Part shown: positions 6,138 through 12,913 of the stretch, in pieces
Layout of the letters: each line of letters starts with the position of its first letter
Numbering within the stretch: position 1 is the stretch's first letter
Assembly: GCA_031279675.1 (NCBI GenBank)
Contig: JAITIB010000096.1
Span: 1 to 12,929 of the forward strand
From: Puniceicoccales bacterium
Lineage (GTDB): Bacteria; Verrucomicrobiota; Verrucomicrobiia; Opitutales; UBA953
Direction of reading: 5' to 3'
DNA: 12,929 nucleotides
The notes under the pieces: generated by a model
Database searches by the model: none
Told to the model about the DNA's origin: nothing
The model's input: the letters and a program-made list of their open reading frames with translations, nothing else
Made by a program: the position numbers and the translations under genes

Positions 6138-8390
6138 GTGCCCGCCACCGACGACCCGCAACAAGCCCAAGCGCGCCGCAACTCCAATCTCGCCGCCGCT
6201 TTCGCCGCTGTCGGCATGGACGCGCCGCGCCGCCGGGCCATGGAAATTTTTTACACCTTCTGCCGCGTCGCCGACGACATCGTGGATTCCGCCTCGGAGG
6301 GCGACGATGCCAAGCGCGCCACCCTCGACATCTGGCGCGCCACGCTCCGCGGTTATTTCGATGCCACCGCCGGCAGCCCGCCGCACAACACGCTTGCCCG
6401 CGAGCTCTCCCAAGTCATCCATGCCTACAATGTCCCCCTCGCACCGCTGCTCGCCATCCTCGACGGTTGCGAAAGGGACATCGGCACGCGCGCCTACGCC
6501 ACCGCCGCGGAGCTCCACGCGTATTGCTACGGCGTTGCCAGCGCGGTCGGGCTCGTCAGCATCCGCATCTTTGGCTGCACCGCGCCACAATCGGAGGCCT
6601 TCGCCATCGCGCTCGGCTACGCGCTCCAGTTCACCAACATTCTTCGCGATGTCGTCGAGGATTACCACGACCTCGGGCGCGTTTACCTTCCGCGCGACGA
6701 AATGGACGCGCTGGGTGTGAACCCCGGCGACCTCGCCGAGCCCGCGCGCCATTCCGCATGTCGCCGACTTTTCCACCTCCAGTATTTTCGCGCCAAGCAC
6801 TACTTCAACAAGGCGCGGCGTCTCATCGCCCCCGAAGACCGTGAAGCGCTCCGGGCGGCATTCCTCATGGGGGCGTTTTACGAGGCCATTCTGGAGAAAA
6901 TAAAGGCCTCAAACTTCCATCTGACACACCGGCGCGTGCGCATCCCCAAGTGGCAGAAATTGCGGCTCCTGCGCCGCGTTCTTCGCGAAAACACACTCCC
7001 GGAACCCTCGGGAACGATGATGGCGGGGATGGGGAAACGCGGCGCGCCACGGCACCTCGCCGTCATCGGCGGTGGCGTCGCCGGCATCGCCGCCGCCATC
7101 CAGGCCACGCTCGACGGGGACACCGTCACGCTCCTCGAAGCCCGCCCCGAACTCGGTGGGCGCGCGGCCAGTTTCACGGCGCGGCCCGGCAACGCCACCG
7201 CGCAGGAAATCCCCCACGGGCACCACGCGATGTTCGGCTGCTACCAGGCCTTTTTGCACCTTGCGAACACACTTGGCGTCCGTTGGAAACTCGACGAGGC
7301 GCCGCGCCTCGATGTCCCCTATCATGCCCCCGGCAAACGGCCAAGCCGCCTCCGGGCAATCCCCTTTTTGCCCGCCCCCTTGCACCTCCTCGGCGCCATC
7401 GCAAACTTTGACGCGCTCTCCTGGCGCGATCGTTTTTCCATCCTCCGCACCGGCCTCTCCCTGCGTTTGGGGAAACGACCGGAAAACGGCGAGACCGCAG
7501 CCGCATGGCTCGCCCGGCACCATGCAACCGCCAATGCCACCCATGTCCTTTGGGAACCCTTTTGCATTGCCGCGCTCAACGAGCCGCTGGACAGCGCCGA
7601 CGCCACCTTGTTTGCCGGGACGCTGCGGCGGACGCTTTTTGGCGGCGTCCGCGACTCCGCGATAATCAAAAGCCGCGTGGCCCTGGGCAAATTGCTCGCC
7701 CCGGAGACAGCACTCTTCCTTCGCGCCACCGGCGGTGCCGTGCGCACCTCGGCACGAATCACCACGTTTACGTTTTCCCACGACAGCATCACTGGCGCCA
7801 CGCTGCACGACGGGACCCGCATCAACGCCGACGCCTACATCCTGGCAACACCCTGGACGTCCGCCGCACGGCTCCTCCCCGAAACAATGCCCCTGACCGC
7901 CACCCTCCGGCGTCTTCGCGGCAACCCGATACTCAACGTCCACCTGTTCACGGACAAGAGCTTCATGGACACGCCCTTTGCCGCCCTGCTCGATTCTCCA
8001 TTGCAGTGGATATTTGAAACCCGCCCGCCCGCCAGCCAGCCCGACGCCCCCGTCCACTACGCGATAACACTCAGCTGCCCCGGCGAATGGATGACGCGGA
8101 CCACCGCGCAGATCACGGCGCGCACCCATGACGAGCTGGCAAGGTTTTTCCCCGCGTTTGCAAAAGTGACCGTTGGCGCAACCCGGGTTTGCAAGTATCC
8201 CAATGCCACATTGGAGGCCAAAATGACCTCGCCCGAACGCCCCGGAACCCGCACACCGTGGCGCAACCTCTTCATGGCCGGAGACTGGACGGACACCGGG
8301 CTGCCCTCAACATTGGAAAGCGCCGCGCAAAGCGGCCAGGCTGCGGGACTCGCCGCCACGGCCCTTCCAGACACACTCACAATGCATTGA
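6138..8390 (+). CDS. Fused presqualene diphosphate synthase / hydroxysqualene dehydroxylase (HpnD-HpnE)
   Basis: The protein has 750 residues and two complete enzymes in one chain. Residues 1-280 are a squalene/phytoene synthase-type prenyltransferase with both Asp-rich motifs, DDIVD (46-50) and DVVED (171-175), plus LGRVYLP (179-185). Residues 305-750 are an FAD-dependent amine-oxidase-type enzyme: a Rossmann GGGVAG (311-316), LLEARPELGGRAAS, the HpnE-like GHHAMFGCYQAF, WEPFCIAALNEP and, at the C-terminus, GDWTDTGLPSTLESA. In the HpnCDE route HpnD makes presqualene diphosphate from two farnesyl diphosphates, HpnC makes hydroxysqualene, and HpnE reduces it to squalene for hopanoids. HpnC is not in the window. 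The start is GTG at 6138; the next in-frame ATG (residue 27) would cut into the first domain. A CrtB/CrtI-like carotenoid role is the main alternative. The last 14 bases overlap the antisense HxlR gene. Confidence 0.88.
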   Translation: MPATDDPQQAQARRNSNLAAAFAAVGMDAPRRRAMEIFYTFCRVADDIVDSASEGDDAKRATLDIWRATLRGYFDATAGSPPHNTLARELSQVIHAYNVPLAPLLAILDGCERDIGTRAYATAAELHAYCYGVASAVGLVSIRIFGCTAPQSEAFAIALGYALQFTNILRDVVEDYHDLGRVYLPRDEMDALGVNPGDLAEPARHSACRRLFHLQYFRAKHYFNKARRLIAPEDREALRAAFLMGAFYEAILEKIKASNFHLTHRRVRIPKWQKLRLLRRVLRENTLPEPSGTMMAGMGKRGAPRHLAVIGGGVAGIAAAIQATLDGDTVTLLEARPELGGRAASFTARPGNATAQEIPHGHHAMFGCYQAFLHLANTLGVRWKLDEAPRLDVPYHAPGKRPSRLRAIPFLPAPLHLLGAIANFDALSWRDRFSILRTGLSLRLGKRPENGETAAAWLARHHATANATHVLWEPFCIAALNEPLDSADATLFAGTLRRTLFGGVRDSAIIKSRVALGKLLAPETALFLRATGGAVRTSARITTFTFSHDSITGATLHDGTRINADAYILATPWTSAARLLPETMPLTATLRRLRGNPILNVHLFTDKSFMDTPFAALLDSPLQWIFETRPPASQPDAPVHYAITLSCPGEWMTRTTAQITARTHDELARFFPAFAKVTVGATRVCKYPNATLEAKMTSPERPGTRTPWRNLFMAGDWTDTGLPSTLESAAQSGQAAGLAATALPDTLTMH

Positions 8391-8787
8391 TGGGCGGCGG
8401 AGGCGTGTAGGCGTTGCGCGCCTTGCGGACATGCTGATGATTTTCGCCAGCCCAGAGGATCAGCGGCTCGACTTTTTCAAGGAGCGACCTCCCGAGCGCC
8501 GTGAGGCGATAGTCCACTTGGGGCGGAACAGTCGGGTGGACAGTTCGCAAAACATAACCATCGCGCTCCAGCACGCGCAGCGTCTGCGCAAGCATCCGCT
8601 GGGAAACGTCGCCAATGGCGCGTTTCAGACAGGAGAAACGCAGGGTGCCCTCCGAAAGCACCACCAGCGTCAACAAACTCCAGCGTCCACCGATGCAATC
8701 GAGAACATCGCGGACAGGACAATTCCGGGCGCCACCACTGCCCGGCCTCACAGGTGGAAATTTCAAACTCATTGGCGAAAAATGCAT
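8377..8787 (-). CDS. HxlR-family transcriptional regulator (YtfH/QorR-like)
   Basis: About 136 residues from the ATG at 8787; an ATG at 8772 and a TTG at 8802 are also possible and none has a ribosome site. The winged-helix DUF24/HxlR core is clear: NCPVRDVLDCIGGRWSLL, then RFSCLKRAIGDVSQRMLAQTLRVLERDG and a wing ending VDYRLTALGRSLLEKV. The cysteine in CPV (residue 23 from this start) is the conserved redox-sensing position of YodB/HypR/QorR-type regulators. The gene is divergent from a quinone reductase gene, the same arrangement as ytfH/ytfG in E. coli and qorR/qorB elsewhere. It probably represses that gene and itself until oxidised by quinones or disulfide stress. Its 3' end overlaps the convergent hopanoid gene by 14 bases. 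Confidence 0.9.
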   Translation of the reverse strand: MHFSPMSLKFPPVRPGSGGARNCPVRDVLDCIGGRWSLLTLVVLSEGTLRFSCLKRAIGDVSQRMLAQTLRVLERDGYVLRTVHPTVPPQVDYRLTALGRSLLEKVEPLILWAGENHQHVRKARNAYTPPPPINAL

Positions 8788-8835
8788 GAAACAAGACCGC
8801 AACGGCGCATATGCCCGCGCCAGGCAGACGGTGAT

Positions 8836-8897
8836 ACCAAGGGAACCAAGTTACTTTTTCAACCCCTCTTGTGCGCCACGCCCGTCCGCATTATCAT
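8836..8897 (+). promoter_or_regulatory. Candidate promoter and operator of the quinone reductase gene
   Basis: TTGTGC (8869-8874) and TATCAT (8892-8897) are separated by 17 bases and lie about 60 bases before the reductase ATG, a plausible sigma-70 promoter. Just upstream are two direct copies of ACCAAG (8836-8841 and 8845-8850), followed by TTACTTTTT. The position suits binding by the divergent HxlR regulator, but no published operator is being matched; this is inference. Confidence 0.4.
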
Positions 8898-8955
8898 TCG
8901 GCAAGCTGGAATCCAAAAGGCCCAGCCTCAACTCAACCATAGAAAGACTGTCACC

Positions 8956-9819
8956 ATGAAAATCGCCATCACCGGCTCCACCGGCCAGCTCGGCCAACTC
9001 GTCATCGAACAACTGCTGAAAAGTGTCCCCGCAAACCAACTCATCGCAATCGCGCGCAACCCCGCCAAAGCGTGCAAGCTCGCCGCCCGCGGCATCAATG
9101 TCCGCCAGGCCAATTACGACGATCCCGTCGCGCTTCACAACGCGCTGGAAGGCGTCGAACGCCTCCTGCTCATCGCCTCAAACGAGCTCGGGCGGCGCAT
9201 CACCCAGCACGCCAACGTAATCAACTCCGCCAAAAAGCAGGGTATCCGGCTCCTTGCCTACACCAGCCTCTTGCACGCCGACACCTCGCCGCTGAGCCTC
9301 GCCGTCGAGTATGCGCGGACAGAATCCGACCTCAAGGCCTCGGGCATCCCGTTCGTCATCCTGCGCAACGGCTGGTACACGGAAAATCACATGGCGGGCG
9401 TCCCCGCAGCCGCCGCCACCGGCATGCTTTACGGCTGCGCCGGCAACGGACGCATCGCATCCGCCCCGCGCATCGACCTCGCCGAAGCCGCCGCCAAGGT
9501 GCTCGCAAGCGGAGGCCCCGCCGGGCAAACCCTTGAGCTCGCGGGCGACACCGCCCACACACTCGCCGAGCTGGCCGCCGAAATCGCGCGCCAGTGCGGC
9601 AGGGACGTCGTCTATAAAAACCTGCCCGAGCCCGAATATCGCGAAATCCTGATGGCCGCCGGATTCCCGGAGCCCATCGCCAGCGGATTTGCCAACTGGG
9701 ACACTGAAGCCTCCCGCGGCGCACTCTTTGACGACGGACACCAGCTCAGCAAATGGATAGGGCGCCCCACAACGCCACTCTCCGAAATTGTCCGCCAGAC
9801 ACTCGCCCAAGCCCGGTGA
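8956..9819 (+). CDS. qorB: NmrA-family NAD(P)H:quinone oxidoreductase (QorB/YtfG-like)
   Basis: The protein has 287 residues, close to the 286 of E. coli YtfG. It is an atypical short-chain dehydrogenase with an N-terminal NAD(P)-binding GSTGQLG (7-13) and a hydrophobic first strand. Other family features are YTSLLHADTSPLSLA (102-116), the segment ILRNGWYTEN (135-144) typical of this branch, and a C-terminal substrate domain with TLAELAAEIARQCG. It reduces quinones, probably by NADPH, to limit redox cycling in the cytoplasm. The start ATG at 8956 follows a weak AGAAAG. It is divergently transcribed from the HxlR gene across about 170 bases and is almost certainly its target. Two hairpins follow the stop codon. 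Confidence 0.9.
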   Translation: MKIAITGSTGQLGQLVIEQLLKSVPANQLIAIARNPAKACKLAARGINVRQANYDDPVALHNALEGVERLLLIASNELGRRITQHANVINSAKKQGIRLLAYTSLLHADTSPLSLAVEYARTESDLKASGIPFVILRNGWYTENHMAGVPAAAATGMLYGCAGNGRIASAPRIDLAEAAAKVLASGGPAGQTLELAGDTAHTLAELAAEIARQCGRDVVYKNLPEPEYREILMAAGFPEPIASGFANWDTEASRGALFDDGHQLSKWIGRPTTPLSEIVRQTLAQAR

Positions 9820-9832
9820 AACATGCACCCCC

Positions 9833-9875
9833 AAGGGAAACGGCACCACCGGAAACGGCGCGCGCCGTTTCCCTT
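9833..9875 (+). repeat. Long GC-rich inverted repeat after qorB, possible terminator
   Basis: AAGGGAAACGGC (9833-9844) pairs with GCCGTTTCCCTT (9864-9875), a 12-bp perfect stem. Nested in it is a 22-base perfect palindrome at 9851-9872 with half-site GGAAACGGCGC, so two alternative structures compete for the same right arm. There is no T-tract, so it is not a classical intrinsic terminator; it may slow transcription or protect the mRNA 3' end. Confidence 0.6.
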
Positions 9876-9918
9876 CGCCAAACCCAAAACACGGACGGGC
9901 CCGCGCCAAACCGGCACG

Positions 9919-9951
9919 CAAAAAGGCGCCGCCACATGGACAACGCCTTTT
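9919..9951 (-). terminator. Intrinsic terminator of the RRM gene, perhaps bidirectional
   Basis: AAAAGGCG (9921-9928) pairs with CGCCTTTT (9944-9951) around a 15-base loop. Read on the minus strand, the stem runs into TTTTT, about 55 bases past the RRM gene's stop codon. On the plus strand CGCCTTTTG also gives a short T-run, so it may end transcription from qorB as well. It lies between two convergent genes, where such a shared terminator is expected. Confidence 0.65.
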
Positions 9952-10005
9952 GTTGGAACGAAAGTGCAAACGGAAAAGTAAGCACCATCGTCCGCGGACG
10001 ACGGC

Positions 10006-10452
10006 TCAGTAACTTTCGCTGAAACCATCCTCGCCGCCACCACTCCCGCGGTCATTCCTCGGACCGCGGTTGTCGTTGAAACGACGGCGCGGCGGGCCGT
10101 CCCCCCCGCGGTCATTGCCAAACGAACGACGCGGACGGAAACCCCCGCGATCGCCCCCTCCGCGCGGACCGCCGAACGAACGACGCTCCGTCGGAGGACG
10201 ATCCTCGCGCGGACGGGCAATATTCACCTTGAGCGGACGGCCCATGTATTCCTGGCCCTCCGTGTTGTTGACAGCGGCTTGTGCCTCTTCCTGCGTCGCC
10301 ATCGTCACGAAGGCAAAGCCCCGGGCACGATTGGTGAAGCGATCACGCATGACCTCGACCTGCTGGACGGTGCCAAACTGGCCGAAGTATTTCTGAAGGT
10401 CTTCTTCGGTGGCACCCCATGAGAGGTTCCCGACGAACAATTTATTATCCAT
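10006..10452 (-). CDS. RRM-domain RNA-binding protein with RG-rich tail
   Basis: The protein has 148 residues. Residues 3-80 form one RNA-recognition motif with RNP2 LFVGNL (5-10) and RNP1 RGFAFVTM (44-51), whose aromatic residues stack on RNA bases. The rest (about 82-148) is a disordered tail rich in Arg, Gly, Pro and Asp, with RGG/RG-like repeats and ending SESY. Single-RRM proteins of this kind are known in cyanobacteria and many other bacteria, often induced by cold and thought to act as RNA chaperones. The ATG at 10452 gives the standard MDNKLFVGNL start. AGAGAG sits about 9 bases upstream and is a weak ribosome site. It follows the malY terminator, so it probably has its own promoter in 10453-10550, where no clear -35/-10 was found. 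Confidence 0.93.
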   Translation of the reverse strand: MDNKLFVGNLSWGATEEDLQKYFGQFGTVQQVEVMRDRFTNRARGFAFVTMATQEEAQAAVNNTEGQEYMGRPLKVNIARPREDRPPTERRSFGGPRGGGDRGGFRPRRSFGNDRGGDGPPRRRFNDNRGPRNDRGSGGGEDGFSESY

Positions 10453-10550
10453 TACACTTACTCTCTACTTAGATATTTCGCGCACCCGTTTCCGACCATC
10501 GGATTTCAGGTCATCCTTGGCCAGACGCCAACCGACTCCCACCGTGCGAG

Positions 10551-10574
10551 CAAAAGGCTCTTCTCATAAGAGCC
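10551..10574 (-). terminator. Intrinsic terminator of the malY-type gene
   Basis: On the minus strand GGCTCTT (10568-10574) pairs with AAGAGCC (10556-10562) around the loop ATGAG and is followed by TTTT. It begins 46 bases after the aminotransferase stop codon. The stem is 7 bp and the T-run short, so termination may be partial. Confidence 0.65.
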
Positions 10575-10619
10575 GCGCACACACAGCGGATTTGAACCCG
10601 CGCGCGCAACCAAAAAAAC

Positions 10620-11798
10620 TCACCCGCGCGCAACATTTTCCGCCCGCTGGCACGACGCCACCTCGCGCACCCTCCCAAGGATCTCTCCCAGACGACCACG
10701 AGGACACCCGAAATTCAGTCGCACAAAACCCGGCGCGCCAAAATCCACCCCATCCCCCAACCCAACACCACCGGCCTCAAACGCCGCGCAAGGATCCTCA
10801 AAACCCAGCGCACGGACATCCAGCCACGCCAGATACGTCGCCTGGGGCCGCTGCGCAATGCGCACCCCCTCCATGGACGCCACCGCACCCATCACCACGT
10901 CAAGATTTCCCCGCAAATACTCCACGCAAGCCCTGCGCCACGGCTCCCCGTATCGGTAGGCAGCCTCAAGGGCGGCAAACCCGAAAATATTCACCTCGTT
11001 GGCCACCCCCGCCAACGCCTTTCGAAAACGCCCCCGCAAACCCGCGTCGGGAATCACCGCGTAACCGCACAGCAAACCCGCCACGTTAAACGTCTTGCTC
11101 GCCGCAAAAAGACTCACACTCCGCCGCGCCACATCCTCCCCCAAGGTCCCGAACGCCACGTGCCGCGCCCCCTCGTCCAGCACCAGATCACAATGGATCT
11201 CGTCCGCGCAAACCACCAAATCGTGCCGCTGCGCAAACGCCGCCACCGCCTCAAGCTCCGCACGCGAAAAAACACGCCCCAACGGATTGTGAGGATTGCA
11301 CAGCAACAGCACCCGCGCCAACGGCGTCACCGCCGCTTCCAGCGCATCAAAATCAAACACCCACTCTCCGCGCAACGCCTCCCATGCCATGGGCACACGC
11401 ACCACGGAACGCCCGGACAACACAGGCGCGCTCAAGAAAGGCGGATAAACCGGCACCGTCGTCAAAACCGCATCCCCCGCCGCCCCCACTGCCCGAATCA
11501 CCCCGTGCAAGCACGGCACCAACGCCGGAGTGAACACCACCCAGTCCGGCTCCACACACCACCCATGCCGCCGCGCCAGATAATCCACCACCACCTCCAG
11601 CACCTGCCGCCGTGCCGTCGCATAACCAAAGACACCATGCCCCGCACGCTCGCGCAACGCCTCCATGATCTCCGGAGCCGACACAAAATCCATGTCGGCA
11701 ACCCACGCCGGCAACACGTCGCGCCCCGCAAAGCGCGCCCACTTCGTGGAATCCGTCCCCCGACGTTCCGGGCAGGAATCAAAATCAAAACCGCTCAT
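10620..11798 (-). CDS. MalY/PatB-type PLP-dependent cystathionine beta-lyase or aminotransferase
   Basis: The protein has 392 residues, the usual length of the MalY/PatB subgroup of class I/II fold-type I enzymes. PLP-site features are PAWVADMDF (30-38, subgroup signature), CNPHNPLG (167-174), ADEIHCD (198-204) and the Schiff-base lysine K235 in SLFAASKTFN. Such enzymes cleave cystathionine or cysteine C-S bonds to give pyruvate, ammonia and homocysteine or sulfide; some also transaminate. The reaction here is inferred from family only. The ATG at 11798 gives MSGFDFDS, as in homologues; upstream open frame reaching 12209 is antisense to another gene and is not part of it. A GGAGG lies about 18 bases upstream, too far to be a normal ribosome site. 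No met or cys genes adjoin. Confidence 0.9.
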   Translation of the reverse strand: MSGFDFDSCPERRGTDSTKWARFAGRDVLPAWVADMDFVSAPEIMEALRERAGHGVFGYATARRQVLEVVVDYLARRHGWCVEPDWVVFTPALVPCLHGVIRAVGAAGDAVLTTVPVYPPFLSAPVLSGRSVVRVPMAWEALRGEWVFDFDALEAAVTPLARVLLLCNPHNPLGRVFSRAELEAVAAFAQRHDLVVCADEIHCDLVLDEGARHVAFGTLGEDVARRSVSLFAASKTFNVAGLLCGYAVIPDAGLRGRFRKALAGVANEVNIFGFAALEAAYRYGEPWRRACVEYLRGNLDVVMGAVASMEGVRIAQRPQATYLAWLDVRALGFEDPCAAFEAGGVGLGDGVDFGAPGFVRLNFGCPRGRLGEILGRVREVASCQRAENVARG

Positions 11799-11943
11799 GC
11801 CGGAACGTAGAAAAAACCTCCCCCGCGCAACGCCACAAAAAAAATCCCGCAACCGCGCAACCCATCCCGCGACACGGGGTTTACCCTCGTCGAAATCAAC
11901 AACGGTTTCACAAACAAACACAAAACAACCCAACTCACATCCA
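11799..11943. promoter_or_regulatory. Intergenic region between divergent genes
   Basis: These 145 bases should hold promoters for the malY-type gene (minus) and the exported protein gene (plus). The stretch 11900-11943 is A/C-rich and unstructured, as in a leader. No confident -35/-10 hexamers or Shine-Dalgarno before the plus-strand ATG were found. Confidence 0.35.
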
Positions 11944-12420
11944 ATGAAAAAACTAACGACACTAATCCCGCTCTCCTGCGCGGCCCTCGCTCTCGCACTC
12001 GCGCCCATGCCCTCCGCCATCGCTGACAACGACGCGCCCAAACCCCCGCCCAAACGCGAAGGTGGCGAACGCCCCGGCTTCCGCGGCGGACAGCGCGGCC
12101 CCGGCAACGGCGCTCCCGCAGGCGCCATCCTCACCCGCGAGGAACGCCAAAAACTCAACGCCGCCCTCGCCAAGGCCCGGGCCGACGAAAACGTTGTCGC
12201 AGCGCGCAAAGCCTATCAGGACGCCCAAAAGAAGCTCGTCGCCTCCACAAAGGCCGCCGCGCTCAAAGCCGACCCATCGGTAAAGGAAATCCTCGACAAG
12301 GTGAACGACCAGGCCCTCCTGCGTCCCGCCCCTCAGCCACGCCCGGCGCGCCCCGAAGGCGCTCCCGCAGGCGGACGCCGCCGCGGAGCCCCGCCACCCC
12401 CGCCACCCGCAAACGACTAA
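11944..12420 (+). CDS. Small exported protein with Pro/Gly/Arg-rich ends, function unknown
   Basis: The protein has 158 residues. MKK plus a hydrophobic stretch (6-22) and a cleavage site after AIA (residue 27) make a standard Sec signal peptide, so the product is probably periplasmic. Mature residues 28-60 are rich in Pro, Gly and Arg. Residues 63-122 form a charged helical core, LTREERQKLNAALAKARADE and onward, which begins with LTxEE, recalling the LTxxQ motif of Spy/CpxP-like periplasmic proteins; similarity is weak. The tail (125-158) is Pro/Arg/Ala-rich with a run of six prolines. The gene is not identified. It is a single-gene unit, divergent from the malY-type gene and ended by a strong terminator. 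No cysteine is present in the mature part. Confidence 0.75.
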   Translation: MKKLTTLIPLSCAALALALAPMPSAIADNDAPKPPPKREGGERPGFRGGQRGPGNGAPAGAILTREERQKLNAALAKARADENVVAARKAYQDAQKKLVASTKAAALKADPSVKEILDKVNDQALLRPAPQPRPARPEGAPAGGRRRGAPPPPPPAND

Positions 12421-12446
12421 GCGTTTCACACAACGCACAACACACC

Positions 12447-12481
12447 AAACCCGGAGGCAAACACCTCCGGGTTTGCTTTTT
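12447..12481 (+). terminator. Strong intrinsic terminator of the exported-protein gene
   Basis: AAACCCGGAGG (12447-12457) pairs perfectly with CCTCCGGGTTT (12464-12474) around a 6-base loop, followed by GCTTTTT. It starts 26 bases after the stop codon. The 11-bp stem and T-tract make this the clearest terminator in the window. Confidence 0.92.
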
Positions 12482-12744
12482 CATCGGGAGGTCCAGACAA
12501 AAATTGACGCATTTGGGAAACAGGAAGGCATTTTCGCGGTTACGGTTTGTTAGGCGTATTGAGAAACAGGTATTGCCGGGAAGCCGTGATGAGAAGGCGC
12601 AGGCTCTTGGGCATGCAAATACTTCGGCACACGTTCAGGAACGGGAATACGACGAAGCCGATGTTCGGTTTAGGCCCGGGAAACCCGACGCATTGACTCC
12701 GGCATCTTCGCGCTTTTGCGGTTTTCCGCAATACCGCCAATTAC

Positions 12745-12824
12745 GCCCTTTCAGGGCTCGCAAATAAATGCGCCCAAAAACCCGGGGCGTTGCCCCGGGC
12801 TATCGCATGGCGCCCCGTTGGGGC
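12745..12824. repeat. Cassette of three successive hairpins
   Basis: Three short-loop hairpins follow one another: GCCCT/AGGGC (12745-12757, loop TTC), CCCGGGGC/GCCCCGGG (12781-12799, loop GTT) and GCCCC/GGGGC (12812-12824, loop GTT). Similar GC-rich hairpin strings recur between genes in several Verrucomicrobia and Planctomycetes (from memory, not checked). None is followed by a T-tract. Confidence 0.7.
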
Positions 12825-12890
12825 TGGTCCAAGCGCCGCGCGCGTCGGCAGCGGAGGAATTTTCCGGAAGAACGCGGGCGCGGACACAAC

Positions 12891-12913
12891 CGGAACGGCG
12901 ACTTTAGTCGCCG
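12891..12913 (+). repeat. Third copy of the dispersed palindromic repeat
   Basis: This copy begins CGGAACGGCGAC and ends TTTAGTCGCCG. It is identical over 23 bases to the reverse complement of 2966-2988 and differs at one base from 2896-2918. It is single here as far as the window shows; a partner could lie beyond the edge. Confidence 0.85.

Noticed and set aside
6909..8129. A minus-strand open frame of 406 codons opposite hpnDE.
   Set aside because: It is antisense to the conserved HpnE half, Gly-rich and with no known domain.
6138..8390. Reading the fusion as a carotenoid CrtB-CrtI (phytoene synthase/desaturase) protein.
   Set aside because: The FAD half carries HpnE-like segments (WEPFCIAALNEP, GDWTDTGLPSTLESA) and is shorter than CrtI. 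The HpnDE reading is preferred, though not proven.
12504..12767. An 87-codon plus-strand frame near the right edge.
   Set aside because: No ribosome site or motif, and it runs into the hairpin cassette.
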